The translations under genes were made by a program, and so were the position numbers. The notes beneath the pieces are model-generated. The model ran no database searches and was not told the origin of the DNA. It saw only the letters and a list, made by a program, of their open reading frames with translations. This document shows, in pieces, positions 54,681 to 63,838 of a stretch of 64,000 nt of DNA (position 1 is its first letter; each line of letters begins with the position of its first letter). Source of the stretch: Tannerella sp. GTDB taxonomy: Bacteria; Bacteroidota; Bacteroidia; Bacteroidales; Tannerellaceae. Where the stretch lies: the NCBI GenBank assembly GCA_031285565.1, contig JAITVY010000108.1:1-64000 (forward strand), written 5' to 3'.

Positions 54681-55391
54681 TCATTTCAATTCTCTGATCT
54701 TCACATTCCTAAATGATACCACATCGCCATGATCCTGTAACAAGATATGCCCTTGCTTTACGTCACCAAACATCGGCACCGACTTATTATATTTACTAAG
54801 CTCCCATGCCTTTCGATAAGCCTCACTTTTACGATCAAAGGAAAGAACTTCTTTTCCGTTGAGGTAATGCGTAACTTTTGAACCTTTGGCTACAATACGA
54901 GCCTGGTTCCATTCTCCGGGAGGATTTTCTTTCTTTTTTCCAGGAGGAAACATATCATATAATCCCGCCTGTAAACGATTTCCATCACGTCCCATTTTAG
55001 CATCAGGATGTTTTTCATCATCCAGAATCTGGTATTCAAGTCCCAGCCATCCGCCTTGTTCATATTTGGTAAAGAAATATTTAATACCACTATTGGCTCC
55101 TCCTGTTATCCTGAAATCTACCAATAATTCAAAATCAGAGAATTGTTCTTCCGTAATAATATCACCACCCCGTTTATCTCCTTCTTTCATTACGGTCAGT
55201 ATACCGTCTTTTATTTCCCATCCCAAAGAGGGAGGAGCATCTTTTCCTACGGATGTCCAGCCATCCAGGTTTTTTCCATTAAAGAGCAATTTCCAACCTT
55301 GCTTTTGCTCTTTATCTGTCAATGTATTTATTTGTGCAAAAGAGATTTGCACAAGGAAAATACTAACCAATACAAATATACTTTTTTTCAT
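54681..55391 (-). CDS. DUF1080-family secreted protein (3-keto-disaccharide hydrolase type)
   Basis: 236 residues. A signal peptide (SIFVLVSIFLVQISFAQ) is followed by one concanavalin-like domain with GWKLLFNGKNLDGW, FELLVDFRITGGANSGIKYF and WLGLEYQILDDEKHPD, then AGLYDMFPP and GEWNQARIVAKGSKVTHYLNGKEV. These motifs define DUF1080. Some members cleave 3-keto glycosides made by Gfo/Idh/MocA oxidoreductases, which fits the next gene. It follows SusD by 100 bp with an inverted repeat between. Confidence 0.92.
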   Translation of the reverse strand: MKKSIFVLVSIFLVQISFAQINTLTDKEQKQGWKLLFNGKNLDGWTSVGKDAPPSLGWEIKDGILTVMKEGDKRGGDIITEEQFSDFELLVDFRITGGANSGIKYFFTKYEQGGWLGLEYQILDDEKHPDAKMGRDGNRLQAGLYDMFPPGKKKENPPGEWNQARIVAKGSKVTHYLNGKEVLSFDRKSEAYRKAWELSKYNKSVPMFGDVKQGHILLQDHGDVVSFRNVKIRELK

Positions 55392-55413
55392 ACGATAAAT
55401 TATTTAATTAATG

Positions 55414-55483
55414 GAAAGTTGAAAATTGAAAGTGGAAAGTTAAACAAACCTGAAACATTTTCAACTTTTAATTTTCAACTTTC
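55414..55483. repeat. 14-bp inverted repeat between the SusD and DUF1080 genes
   Basis: GAAAGTTGAAAATT (55414-55427) and AATTTTCAACTTTC (55470-55483) are exact complements with a 42-base spacer. As RNA they would fold into an intercistronic hairpin. Confidence 0.7.
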
Positions 55484-55491
55484 AACTGAAT

Positions 55492-57060
55492 TTACATTTG
55501 CGTATATCCCTTATTCTGTATAATCTTTCCGGGATTCGATTGCATAACCGTCATCGGAATCGGATAGGCAAGGGCATCATCACTCCATGTAAAATCAGGA
55601 AATCCGTTATATTTTTGTGAAGCGGTCATTACATCTTTCGCTCTTCCTGTACGAACCAGATCATACCACCGGTGATTTTCAAAAGCCAACTCTACTCTTC
55701 TTTCATTTTCGATTGCAAGTAAGAGCGCATCGTTGGTTGAGAAATCGCTAACGTTATAACTTTTCAACAGGCCTTCGGGTTTTTCTACTTCAGGATCTCC
55801 TGGTGTATTTCGTGCCCTTTCGCGAACTTTATTTACATAGTTTATGGCTTCCTGCTTATCTCCACCTACCCTTACCAACGCTTCTGCGTAGAGCAAATAT
55901 ATATCAGCCAATCTTAAATCGATCCAGTTATTTCCATTATCGGAACCACTGCTCGAAACATCATAGTATTTACAAACATACTTGTCGCTTTCCCATGCGT
56001 TGGTCTTGGCATTCACCCAACCGTCACGCATAGACACATATTTGCGCGGATCGCCTGTTTCATAAGCTTCCGACATACTTTGCGTTGGTGAATTTTCTCC
56101 ACCTTTATCGCCTACTAATACAACTTCCTTATCTGAAAAACGGGGTGCAAAATTATTATTCCACGGACTACCGGTAGCTCCACCCTGGGTTCCTTTTTTA
56201 TACTGAACCTCAAACAATGACTCAGCCGTATTTTTATTTGATACATCAAAAAGTGCACGATAGGTAGGTTCTAAAGTATGTTTCGGGTTGTTTATCACTT
56301 TCCTTAATTGTTCTATGGCTTTATTATAGTAATCATTTCCTTTATTTAGGGGGTAACCTGCCATAGTCATATACACCTTGCCTAACAAACCTACAGCTCC
56401 GCCTTTTACAACTCGTCCGACATCTGTAGCGCCATATGATTCAGGTAAATTTGCTTCAGCAAAAACCAGGTCTTCAACAATGAAATCATAACTTTCCTGA
56501 AGCGAAACACGTCCTAATTCATATGATTCTGCCTGCGTGATTTCTTTGTCTACTTTGACAACACCGAGCAACTCACCGTTCAGCCCGTAACCTCCGAAAA
56601 TACGGTTCAGGTAAAAGTAATAAAGCGCCCGCAAAAACCGGGCTTCCGCCTTATACTGCGCCTTCACCTTCTCATCCGTAAACGGGATGTCATCAATCCG
56701 GCCGATCACCAAGTTACACCGCAATATCGCATTATAACTATCGTTCCACGCACTTGTAGTAAAACTGTTTTCCGGCAACAAGGGCGATGCAAATTCGTCA
56801 ATCCCTTTTTCGTTGGCCGGGTTGCCGCTTAGCCAGGAATACGTTGTGTTATCCGACCGTATTTCGCCCAACCGTATATACTGCTGATTATACAGATCCC
56901 TCATTCGGGTATAGGCCGACAGAACGGCTTGGTTCATATCCGTTTCCGTCTGATAAAACCCATCCGCATTCAAATTGGACGGCGGATTCAGATCAATAAA
57001 ATCTTCACTGCAAGACAGGCAACAGAACAACGGAAGTATATATAAAAATATTTTTTTCAT
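55492..57060 (-). CDS. SusD/RagB-family outer membrane lipoprotein
   Basis: 522 residues from ATG at 57060 (the frame opens at 57096; only the chosen start puts the lipoprotein signal KIFLYILPLFCCLSC first). The TPR-rich SusD fold shows in LNPPSNLNADGFYQTETDMNQAVLSAYTRMRDLY, AEARFLRALYYFYLNRIFGGY and the C-terminal WIDLRLADIYLLYAEALVRVGGDKQEAINYVNKVRERA and ERRVELAFENHRWYDLVRTG. It caps the SusC channel and binds the glycan. It follows SusC by 65 bp with a palindrome between. Confidence 0.95.
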   Translation of the reverse strand: MKKIFLYILPLFCCLSCSEDFIDLNPPSNLNADGFYQTETDMNQAVLSAYTRMRDLYNQQYIRLGEIRSDNTTYSWLSGNPANEKGIDEFASPLLPENSFTTSAWNDSYNAILRCNLVIGRIDDIPFTDEKVKAQYKAEARFLRALYYFYLNRIFGGYGLNGELLGVVKVDKEITQAESYELGRVSLQESYDFIVEDLVFAEANLPESYGATDVGRVVKGGAVGLLGKVYMTMAGYPLNKGNDYYNKAIEQLRKVINNPKHTLEPTYRALFDVSNKNTAESLFEVQYKKGTQGGATGSPWNNNFAPRFSDKEVVLVGDKGGENSPTQSMSEAYETGDPRKYVSMRDGWVNAKTNAWESDKYVCKYYDVSSSGSDNGNNWIDLRLADIYLLYAEALVRVGGDKQEAINYVNKVRERARNTPGDPEVEKPEGLLKSYNVSDFSTNDALLLAIENERRVELAFENHRWYDLVRTGRAKDVMTASQKYNGFPDFTWSDDALAYPIPMTVMQSNPGKIIQNKGYTQM

Positions 57061-57083
57061 ATGTGAATAAGTTAGTTGGTTAG

Positions 57084-57103
57084 AGACGCAGTGCACTGCG
57101 TCT
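57084..57103. repeat. Intercistronic palindrome (AGACGC family), copy 3
   Basis: AGACGCAGTG followed by CACTGCGTCT, a perfect 20-bp palindrome between SusC and SusD. Confidence 0.85.
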
Positions 57104-57125
57104 GTACTCTTAATTGATTCATGAT

Positions 57126-60100
57126 TTAAAACACAATGTTTGCGCCAAAAATAAACGACCGTGCTGCCGGATATCCTAAATAATCACCGCCGACAGACAA
57201 TCCCATATTACTATCTACATTTATACCCTCACTACTCGTTTCCGGGTCATAACCGATATAGTCGGTTAGCGTAAAGAGATTCGTTCCCGTCACATAAAAA
57301 CGCAGCCCGTTCAATCCTAACCGGTTCGCCTGCTTCGTATCGAAATCATATCCTAACGTCACATTACGCAAACGGATAAAGGATGCATCTTGTACCCAGG
57401 CCGAAGAAGGATCGCGCTGCCAGCCGGAAGGCGTTCTTGTCGGACGGAAATGAATGCCGTCGCCGGGTTCTTCCGGTGAACGCCAACGATTCGTTTGTTG
57501 GATAATACCGTTCCGGTCTCCATGATAGATACCGCACATACGCTGCCAGAAACTGAATGTTTCAGCTCCGTACGATCCCGTAAACTGAAGACCCAGTGTG
57601 AAATTCTTATATTCGAAGTTATTGCTGAATCCGGCTGTAAAAATCGGCTGGTTATTTCCGACAATGGTTTTGTCGTTTTGATCCAATTTCCCATCTTCAT
57701 TTACATCGCGATAGCGTCCGTCACCTACTTTATCACCGGCCAAATGCGGATACTTATCCAATTCTTCCTGACTCATAAATACGCCCTGGTAGTCATAGCC
57801 GTAAAAACTGGCAATCGGTTGGCCGGGCATGGTTATAAATGCATTATTGGCATTCGCCGCACTTCCGTAGATCGGCCGGTCGTCTACTCCCACTTCTATG
57901 ACCTTGTTTTTATTAAACGAGATATTAAAGTTACTGGACCATTTAAACTCACCAACCAAGTTGCGAGTATTAATCATATATTCCATCCCTCTGTTTTGCA
58001 CTTTACCTACGTTCTGCATTTGGTTGGAATAACCGGTAATGGTCGGAACCGGAACATTCAGTAATAAATCTAACGACTGACTGTCATAAAAATCGGCTTC
58101 CAACCGGATACGGTTATCAATTATACCAATTTCAAACCCTACATTGTATTGGCTGGTCTTTTCCCATCCCAAATCATAGTTCGGCATGGTACTTGGATTT
58201 ACGGTATTTTGTAAGGCATCTCCGGTTGCATAAAATCCGGTTCCCAACAGGGCAATAGACGAATAGTTACCGATCCGGTTATTTCCGGAAATACCGAAGC
58301 TGGCGCGTAGTTTCAAGTCGCTAATCTTCTCCACATTTTCCATAAAACCTTCTTCTGAGATTCGCCATCCTATTGATGCGGAAGGGAACGTACCCCATTT
58401 CCGGTTTTTCCCGAAACGGGAAGAACCGTCCCGGCGAAGCGTCGCCGTAAACAGGTAACGATCGTCATACACATAATTCAAACGTCCCAAATAGGAAATC
58501 ATGGAGTATTCCGACTCTTCACTGGTCAATGAATACATGGTCCCTGCATTTAAGGTATAAATATTATCGTTGGCAAATGTCCGAGCCTCACCACGCATAC
58601 GTTCCCAATAATGAGCCTGTGTCGTATAACCAAGCAACGCGGATAGGCTATGTTTGTCTGCCAATACCGTATTGTAGCTCAATGTATTTTCAATTACCCA
58701 ATCGCTGTCGTTCCATCGTTCGTTACTTCCTTCGGCCGGACGCGGCGCTTTGGATGCGTCAAAGTCGATATAAGACCCCCGGTAGTTTTTACGCGTATTA
58801 TCGGTAATACCACCGTTGACACTGATCCGGTATTTAAGGTTTTTGATAAACTCGATTTCGGCATACACCGTACCCAACCATCCGTAGCGTCTTCTTTTGT
58901 CATATACTTCCTTGGCAATTCCGATCGGGCTGGCTACGTCACCGGCCAATATTTCCGGATTGCGAACCATGGATCCATACGAACCGTCCGGATTCATTTC
59001 CGGATAAATAGGCGGTAAGTTCAACGCATACATAATCGGCGCGTCTTTTCCATTGGCCTGTTCTCTGCCGTTAGACGTATAAGCGATCAAGCTCATTCCT
59101 ACGTTGATCCGTTCTTTAATTTTCGAATTGACACTCGTGCGGAAATTGAAACGTTCAAAATCCGTATTAATCACGATCCCTTGACGTCCCGTATAGCTAC
59201 CGGAGAAGGTATATTGTGTGTTTTCCGAACCGCCCATAACCGATAATTCATATTGATGCATAAAGGCGTCTCTAAACAACAGGTCTTGCCAGTTATTGTC
59301 TTCCATCTGTGCAACGGAAGCCGGATCATAGAAATTATATTTGTAACCGTCGGTACCATCCGGTATCATATACTGCGTAGTGGCAGAAGGATACAGCGCA
59401 CGGCGGTCGTTGGAATCATTAATCGTATGCGGCGACTGATTCGGATCGGAAGCAATCACAGCAGCATCCAACCACGCCTCGTTTCTTCCGTCCATAAACC
59501 ATTCTACATATTGATCGCGGTTCATCATCTCTACTTCTTTTTCGCGCGACTGAACACCGACAAACGCATTCATGCGTACTACCGGTTTACCGCTTTTCCC
59601 TTTTTTCGTGGTAATGATCACAACCCCGTTCGCTCCGCGCGAACCGTAGATAGCCGTCGAAGAAGCGTCTTTCAATATCTGAAGACTCTCTATGTCCGAA
59701 GGATTCAGCAAACTGAGTGCATTGCCTTCCATCGGATAACCGTCTATAACATACAACGGATCATTGGACTGTGTGATGGATCCGGTACCGCGTATCTTGA
59801 TTTTCAACCCTTCGTCGCCCGGGGCACCGTTTACTTGCTGTATGAAAACGCCGGGTACTTGTCCTGCAATCGCTTCACCGAAATTGGCAGCTGCCCTGTC
59901 TTTCATATTTTCAGCCGATACGGTAGCTACGGCCGTCGTAACGTCCGATCTTTTTTGTGTACCATAACCCACAACGACTACTTCCTCCAATGCTTGCGTA
60001 TCTTCCGCTATTGAGATGGTTAAGGTTCGCTGGTTGCCTACCGCCACTTCTTTCGTGGTATATCCGATATACGAAACCTGCAATATGGCGCCGGGAGAAA

Positions 60101-60578
60101 CCTCTAACGAGAACTTTCCGTCAATATCGGTGATATTCCCATTGGCAGTTCCCTTTTCGATCACATTAGCGCCAATTATAGGTTCACCGGTTCCATCGAT
60201 AACAATACCGGTTATTGTCACTTTACTCTGGCTTATTCCGTCTACACTTCCTATTGTCAAAATAATATCTTTGTCAACAACCTGATAAGCCACATTCTGT
60301 CCGTCAAATAATTGATTTAGGACAGCAAACACATCTTTGTTTTTTACATCAACAGATACCGACCGGTTTGTATTTACCAATTTACTGTTGTAGAAAAAAT
60401 GTAAATCTGTTTCTTCTTCAATTGTTTTAAGCACTTCTGCTACTGTTTTGCCGGAAATTTTAAGTGATAAAAATGTATTCTGAGCATACGATTCAGAAGC
60501 AAATACTATGCTAACCGACAAAAATAAAAGAATACAGGTTAATCTCATAATTCTTACGATTTTCTGTTTATTTTTCAT
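57126..60578 (-). CDS. SusC/RagA-family TonB-dependent receptor with STN domain
   Basis: 1150 residues. A signal peptide (ILLFLSVSIVFASESYAQ) is followed by an STN domain (about 38-110: LKISGKTVAEVLKTIEEETDLHFFY), which signals to the FecR factor encoded upstream. A carboxypeptidase-like repeat comes next (about 122-195: VTITGIVIDGTGEPIIGANV), then a plug with VVVVGYGTQKRSDVTTAVATV and the SusC-type ANGVVIITTKKGK. The rest is a 22-strand barrel, ending with the aromatic AARSFIFGANIVF. It imports an oligosaccharide captured by SusD using TonB energy. It is the first structural gene after FecR. Confidence 0.97.
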   Translation of the reverse strand: MKNKQKIVRIMRLTCILLFLSVSIVFASESYAQNTFLSLKISGKTVAEVLKTIEEETDLHFFYNSKLVNTNRSVSVDVKNKDVFAVLNQLFDGQNVAYQVVDKDIILTIGSVDGISQSKVTITGIVIDGTGEPIIGANVIEKGTANGNITDIDGKFSLEVSPGAILQVSYIGYTTKEVAVGNQRTLTISIAEDTQALEEVVVVGYGTQKRSDVTTAVATVSAENMKDRAAANFGEAIAGQVPGVFIQQVNGAPGDEGLKIKIRGTGSITQSNDPLYVIDGYPMEGNALSLLNPSDIESLQILKDASSTAIYGSRGANGVVIITTKKGKSGKPVVRMNAFVGVQSREKEVEMMNRDQYVEWFMDGRNEAWLDAAVIASDPNQSPHTINDSNDRRALYPSATTQYMIPDGTDGYKYNFYDPASVAQMEDNNWQDLLFRDAFMHQYELSVMGGSENTQYTFSGSYTGRQGIVINTDFERFNFRTSVNSKIKERINVGMSLIAYTSNGREQANGKDAPIMYALNLPPIYPEMNPDGSYGSMVRNPEILAGDVASPIGIAKEVYDKRRRYGWLGTVYAEIEFIKNLKYRISVNGGITDNTRKNYRGSYIDFDASKAPRPAEGSNERWNDSDWVIENTLSYNTVLADKHSLSALLGYTTQAHYWERMRGEARTFANDNIYTLNAGTMYSLTSEESEYSMISYLGRLNYVYDDRYLFTATLRRDGSSRFGKNRKWGTFPSASIGWRISEEGFMENVEKISDLKLRASFGISGNNRIGNYSSIALLGTGFYATGDALQNTVNPSTMPNYDLGWEKTSQYNVGFEIGIIDNRIRLEADFYDSQSLDLLLNVPVPTITGYSNQMQNVGKVQNRGMEYMINTRNLVGEFKWSSNFNISFNKNKVIEVGVDDRPIYGSAANANNAFITMPGQPIASFYGYDYQGVFMSQEELDKYPHLAGDKVGDGRYRDVNEDGKLDQNDKTIVGNNQPIFTAGFSNNFEYKNFTLGLQFTGSYGAETFSFWQRMCGIYHGDRNGIIQQTNRWRSPEEPGDGIHFRPTRTPSGWQRDPSSAWVQDASFIRLRNVTLGYDFDTKQANRLGLNGLRFYVTGTNLFTLTDYIGYDPETSSEGINVDSNMGLSVGGDYLGYPAARSFIFGANIVF

Positions 60579-60727
60579 ACTTTTGTTAAATGGTTCATTA
60601 TTAAAAAATAAGTTGTTTTCATACGGAGGTTATGCTGGGAACATGCTTCCGTATGTTTTTGTGTTTTACATGATCAGTTCTTACATTCTGTTTTTTTCAT
60701 AGGCGTTGATTTTTTAGTTAAAACATC

Positions 60728-61792
60728 TTATCTCTTGGTTAGAAGAATTACTTGTGTTTGTTTTTTTGCTGCACTATCATCTTCCTGTGAAGCCATAATC
60801 TTGTATTTAATCTGGGATGAAATACTTAAATAGTCCAGGATTTGTACCAGTTGCCGGCTCTCAAATGTTCCGGTAAAGGTGTAATTGTTAATCGCCGGAT
60901 CATTGACTATAAAACGTACATTATAAAAATGTGATAACCGGTTCAGCACTTCCGGCAGAGGCATCTCCTTAAACATCAGTTTCCCAGACATCCATGCCGT
61001 ATCATATACTGTATTTACATGTTCTACATGCAGGTTTTTGTTCTTTACGTCATACATTGCTTTTTCTGAAGGACGCAGGATTACATATTTCTTTATTCCC
61101 GGTGCGGTTTCCATACCCAGGCGGACAGAACCTTCAATCAATGTAGTCCTTAATATTTCATCCGAAGCATATGCCTGTATATTAAATACAGTTCCTAAAA
61201 CTTCTACATCAAAAGGTTGATCTGTAATATTTACAACAAAAGGATGCTCTGAATCATGGACAACTTTAAAATAACCTTCACCATCTAATTCGACTCTCCG
61301 CTCTTTTTTATCGAAAGGCACCGGATAGCTCAGTTTACTGGCTGAATTAAGGAATACTTCCGTACAATCCGGCAATGTAAAATGAGACCGCATGCCGGCA
61401 TTTGTCTGCATTGTAATATATTGTATTTCCGGGTCTTCAGGTCTCATATGGACGAAATTGTAATAATTTAAAACAACAGAGGTAAAGAATGCAATGCATC
61501 CTGCAATTGTTCCGAAACGGCGTAAAAACAACCTGCGTGTTTTTTTATGCAGTTGTCGTTGAACCTGTGCAAATGCAACTCCTGAATCACGCATCTGTAT
61601 CCGTTGTTTCGTTCGTTGCGCATAATAGATTTGTGCTGTCTGTAGTAATATCCTCTCATTTTCGTTTTCTTTTTTCAGCCATTCAGTTACATACTGAATT
61701 TCTTCTTCTGAGGAAAAACCTTGAATATATTTGATTAACAAAGATGTTTCAGGTTCTTCATGATTAATAGATATATGTTTTTCTTTTTCCAC
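60728..61792 (-). CDS. FecR-family anti-sigma factor
   Basis: 354 residues. An N-terminal cytoplasmic region of about 90 residues (LIKYIQGFSSEEEIQYVTEWL) binds the sigma factor. A membrane segment follows (FGTIAGCIAFFTSVVLNYY, about 92-112), then the FecR domain (TLPDCTEVFLNSASKLSYPVPF, VELDGEGYFKVVHDSEHPFVV, VEVLGTVFNIQAY) and a DUF4974-like C-terminus (LPEVLNRLSHFYNVRFIV). It is transcribed divergently from its ECF sigma gene and lies 149 bp upstream of SusC on the same strand. Confidence 0.95.
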   Translation of the reverse strand: MEKEKHISINHEEPETSLLIKYIQGFSSEEEIQYVTEWLKKENENERILLQTAQIYYAQRTKQRIQMRDSGVAFAQVQRQLHKKTRRLFLRRFGTIAGCIAFFTSVVLNYYNFVHMRPEDPEIQYITMQTNAGMRSHFTLPDCTEVFLNSASKLSYPVPFDKKERRVELDGEGYFKVVHDSEHPFVVNITDQPFDVEVLGTVFNIQAYASDEILRTTLIEGSVRLGMETAPGIKKYVILRPSEKAMYDVKNKNLHVEHVNTVYDTAWMSGKLMFKEMPLPEVLNRLSHFYNVRFIVNDPAINNYTFTGTFESRQLVQILDYLSISSQIKYKIMASQEDDSAAKKQTQVILLTKR

Positions 61793-61845
61793 TTCAATAA
61801 CTCCCCTTATATAAGAACGACAATCGCAAGGCAGGATACCCTAAA

Positions 61846-61877
61846 CAAAACTATAAAAAAATTACTTTCTGCTACAA
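61846..61877 (-). promoter_or_regulatory. Promoter of the FecR gene
   Basis: On the minus strand a -33 TTG (61877-61875) and a -7 box TAGTTTTG (61853-61846) are 21 bp apart. The start codon at 61792 is 53 bp downstream. Confidence 0.55.
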
Positions 61878-61894
61878 GATTTATTACCTTTGTA

Positions 61895-62040
61895 GAAGAT
61901 AGGAGACGTCTCAGATAAGTTCAAACAAGCTTGACTTATCGCCCGGCTTTCACTATCTTTGTTTCCATTAATCGAAGATAGGAGACGCCTCAGCATAATC
62001 AAACAAGGTTGCCTCTACATTCGGCTTTGACTATCTTTGT
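61895..62040 (+). promoter_or_regulatory. Tandemly duplicated promoter region of the ECF sigma gene
   Basis: A unit starting GAAGATAGGAGACG and ending CTATCTTTG occurs at 61895-61961 and again at 61974-62040, 79 bp apart. Each ends in a -7 box TATCTTTG (61954-61961 and 62032-62039) with a TTG-containing element about 20 bp before it. A third box, TACCTTTG (61885-61892), lies just upstream. The last box is 20 bp before the sigma start codon. Confidence 0.75.
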
Positions 62041-62059
62041 CCAAAAGGCACACATAAAT

Positions 62060-62611
62060 ATGGAGGACGAACTTCTGTTTCTGCAACTACAGAAAAGTGA
62101 CCCGAAAGCATATAAGGCGCTTTTCATGAAATACTATTCACCATTAAGCGAATATGCCTCCCAGTACATTCGCAATGATGAAGCTGAAGAGTTAGTTCAG
62201 GATTTAATGGTATACCTTTGGGAATCGCGTGAAGATTTGATTATTCAGGAATCCCTGAAATCGTATTTATTTATCGCAACCAAACACCGTTGTTTAAACG
62301 CCATCAAGAAAAAGTTATACCATGAACAAGTACATTCGATCCTTTATGATAAACTGAAAGACCAGTTTGAAGATCCTGATTATTACATGATAAACGAATT
62401 GTCTGATAATATACAAAAAGCGATACAGGAGCTCCCTGACAGATACCGTGAGACGTTTGAACTTAGCCGCTTTGGTGAAATGACAAATGCGCAAATCGCC
62501 TCTTATCAGGACATTTCAATCAAAACAGTCGAATACCGGATTACACAATCACTCAAGATACTTCGAATCAAATTAAAAGATTATTTGTTTTTATTGGGCT
62601 TTCTGTTGTAA
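62060..62611 (+). CDS. ECF sigma factor, FecR-linked
   Basis: 183 residues from ATG at 62060. The open frame reaches 62009, but the last -7 box lies at 62032-62039, inside that extension. Region 2 is DPKAYKALFMKYYSPLSEYASQYIRNDEAEELVQDLMVYLWESRE; region 4 is AIQELPDRYRETFELSRFGEMTNAQIASYQDISIKTVEYRITQSLKIL. It should switch on the SusC/SusD locus when the receptor's STN domain signals through FecR. Its 3' end overlaps the convergent AraC-type gene by 21 bp. Confidence 0.95.
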   Translation: MEDELLFLQLQKSDPKAYKALFMKYYSPLSEYASQYIRNDEAEELVQDLMVYLWESREDLIIQESLKSYLFIATKHRCLNAIKKKLYHEQVHSILYDKLKDQFEDPDYYMINELSDNIQKAIQELPDRYRETFELSRFGEMTNAQIASYQDISIKTVEYRITQSLKILRIKLKDYLFLLGFLL

Positions 62612-63688
62612 TTGACTTTTGTCTATCAGCGGAATATACACTTCCGACAGCAGTTCACTTTCCTGAATCACAGATGCATGGTTCAAATATTTTATATAAG
62701 GAAAACCTGAAGATAATACATATTTACTGGTTGGGAGCCAATAATGGATAATGGCATCATAAAGTTCAGGGAGTCTGTCAGTATTACCTATATGCGTAAA
62801 GATGGCATAAGTACCCTCTGATAACTGTACAGAATCTACATGATCATCAGAAGTCAAAAAAGTTGTTGTGGTCAGAGCCGGATAAAAGATCCCATCTTTT
62901 ATAATTTCTAATGATTCACTTGATTCCGACAACAATCGATTGACCATAGCATACATATATAACTTTTGCCAGTTTCTTTGTTCAATTGCATCAGTTATTT
63001 TGCTCCCGCGACTTAAAATGTCCGGTTCTGTTTCCCGAAGCATTATGATATTCTTTTCGGCAACCCTGCATATTCGCGGAATCAATTCTTTATTAAATTT
63101 TTCTTCTAAAAAAGAAGCTTTAAAGACACTAGGCGGTAGATTAAAATACTTTTTAAATGCCCTTGATAATGCCTGCTCACTACTGTAGCCAGCACGTTCT
63201 GCAAGTTCATTCAAGCTGAAGTGTGATGTTTTGAGCTGTTCTGCAACATACTCCAGTCGTAATCGTTGTACATATTCTGCTAAAGATTCCCCGATTGTTG
63301 ATTTAAAAATACGATGAAAATGATATGGTGATATATGTACAATATCAGCAAGTGTTTTCAGGTTGGTCGGTTCATTCAGGTGTTCCTGAATATATAATAG
63401 TACCTGATTGATCGATTTATGATATGCATGCTGCGTTTCTTCTTTTCGTGCCCAGCGTTTTAACCGGGGATATTGTATTTTCATGTTTGCAATCGCGTAA
63501 TTCTGTGAATTGCCTTTTACATATTGTGCACACAAACGAATCATTTCTTCCATAGTAACATCGTTCGTAAATGCTCCATCCTTATAGCAATAGATACAAT
63601 AATCTTCTATTTGGAAACCGTTTTTATCAGTCCCACATATAGAAGTTTCAAGAGGCATGCCGCAACTCTGACAAATACAATCTTTCAT
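62591..63688 (-). CDS. AraC-type regulator with N-terminal zinc ribbon and C-terminal GyrI-like domain
   Basis: 365 residues. An N-terminal zinc ribbon (CICQSCGMPLETSICG, YCIYCYKDGAF, Cys at 4, 6/9, 18 and 30/33) is followed by DVTMEEMIRLCAQYV. An AraC helix-turn-helix pair comes next (about 88-185: INQVLLYIQEHLNEPTNLKTLADIVHISPYHFHRIFKSTIG and LNELAERAGYSSEQALSRAFKKYF). The C-terminal GyrI-like part (about 205-360) usually binds small molecules. It probably regulates a drug- or metabolite-response operon. The zinc ribbon makes it unlike standard Rob/SoxS-type proteins. Confidence 0.92.
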   Translation of the reverse strand: MKDCICQSCGMPLETSICGTDKNGFQIEDYCIYCYKDGAFTNDVTMEEMIRLCAQYVKGNSQNYAIANMKIQYPRLKRWARKEETQHAYHKSINQVLLYIQEHLNEPTNLKTLADIVHISPYHFHRIFKSTIGESLAEYVQRLRLEYVAEQLKTSHFSLNELAERAGYSSEQALSRAFKKYFNLPPSVFKASFLEEKFNKELIPRICRVAEKNIIMLRETEPDILSRGSKITDAIEQRNWQKLYMYAMVNRLLSESSESLEIIKDGIFYPALTTTTFLTSDDHVDSVQLSEGTYAIFTHIGNTDRLPELYDAIIHYWLPTSKYVLSSGFPYIKYLNHASVIQESELLSEVYIPLIDKSQLQQKAQ

Positions 63689-63838
63689 TATTAAGTAACA
63701 AGTAATAAGTAGCTGGTAGTTAGTCGAATGATTAAATCATTGATAATATTCTCTATCCGCTAACTACCGTCTACTCTTTTTAAATTCTTGAGTTATCTCT
63801 TTCGGTTCATAATTTATAACTCATAATTCATAATTATT

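Noticed and set aside
59253-60014. 253-codon plus-strand open frame opposite SusC
   Set aside because: It is antisense to conserved receptor motifs and its composition is that of a reverse-complement shadow.
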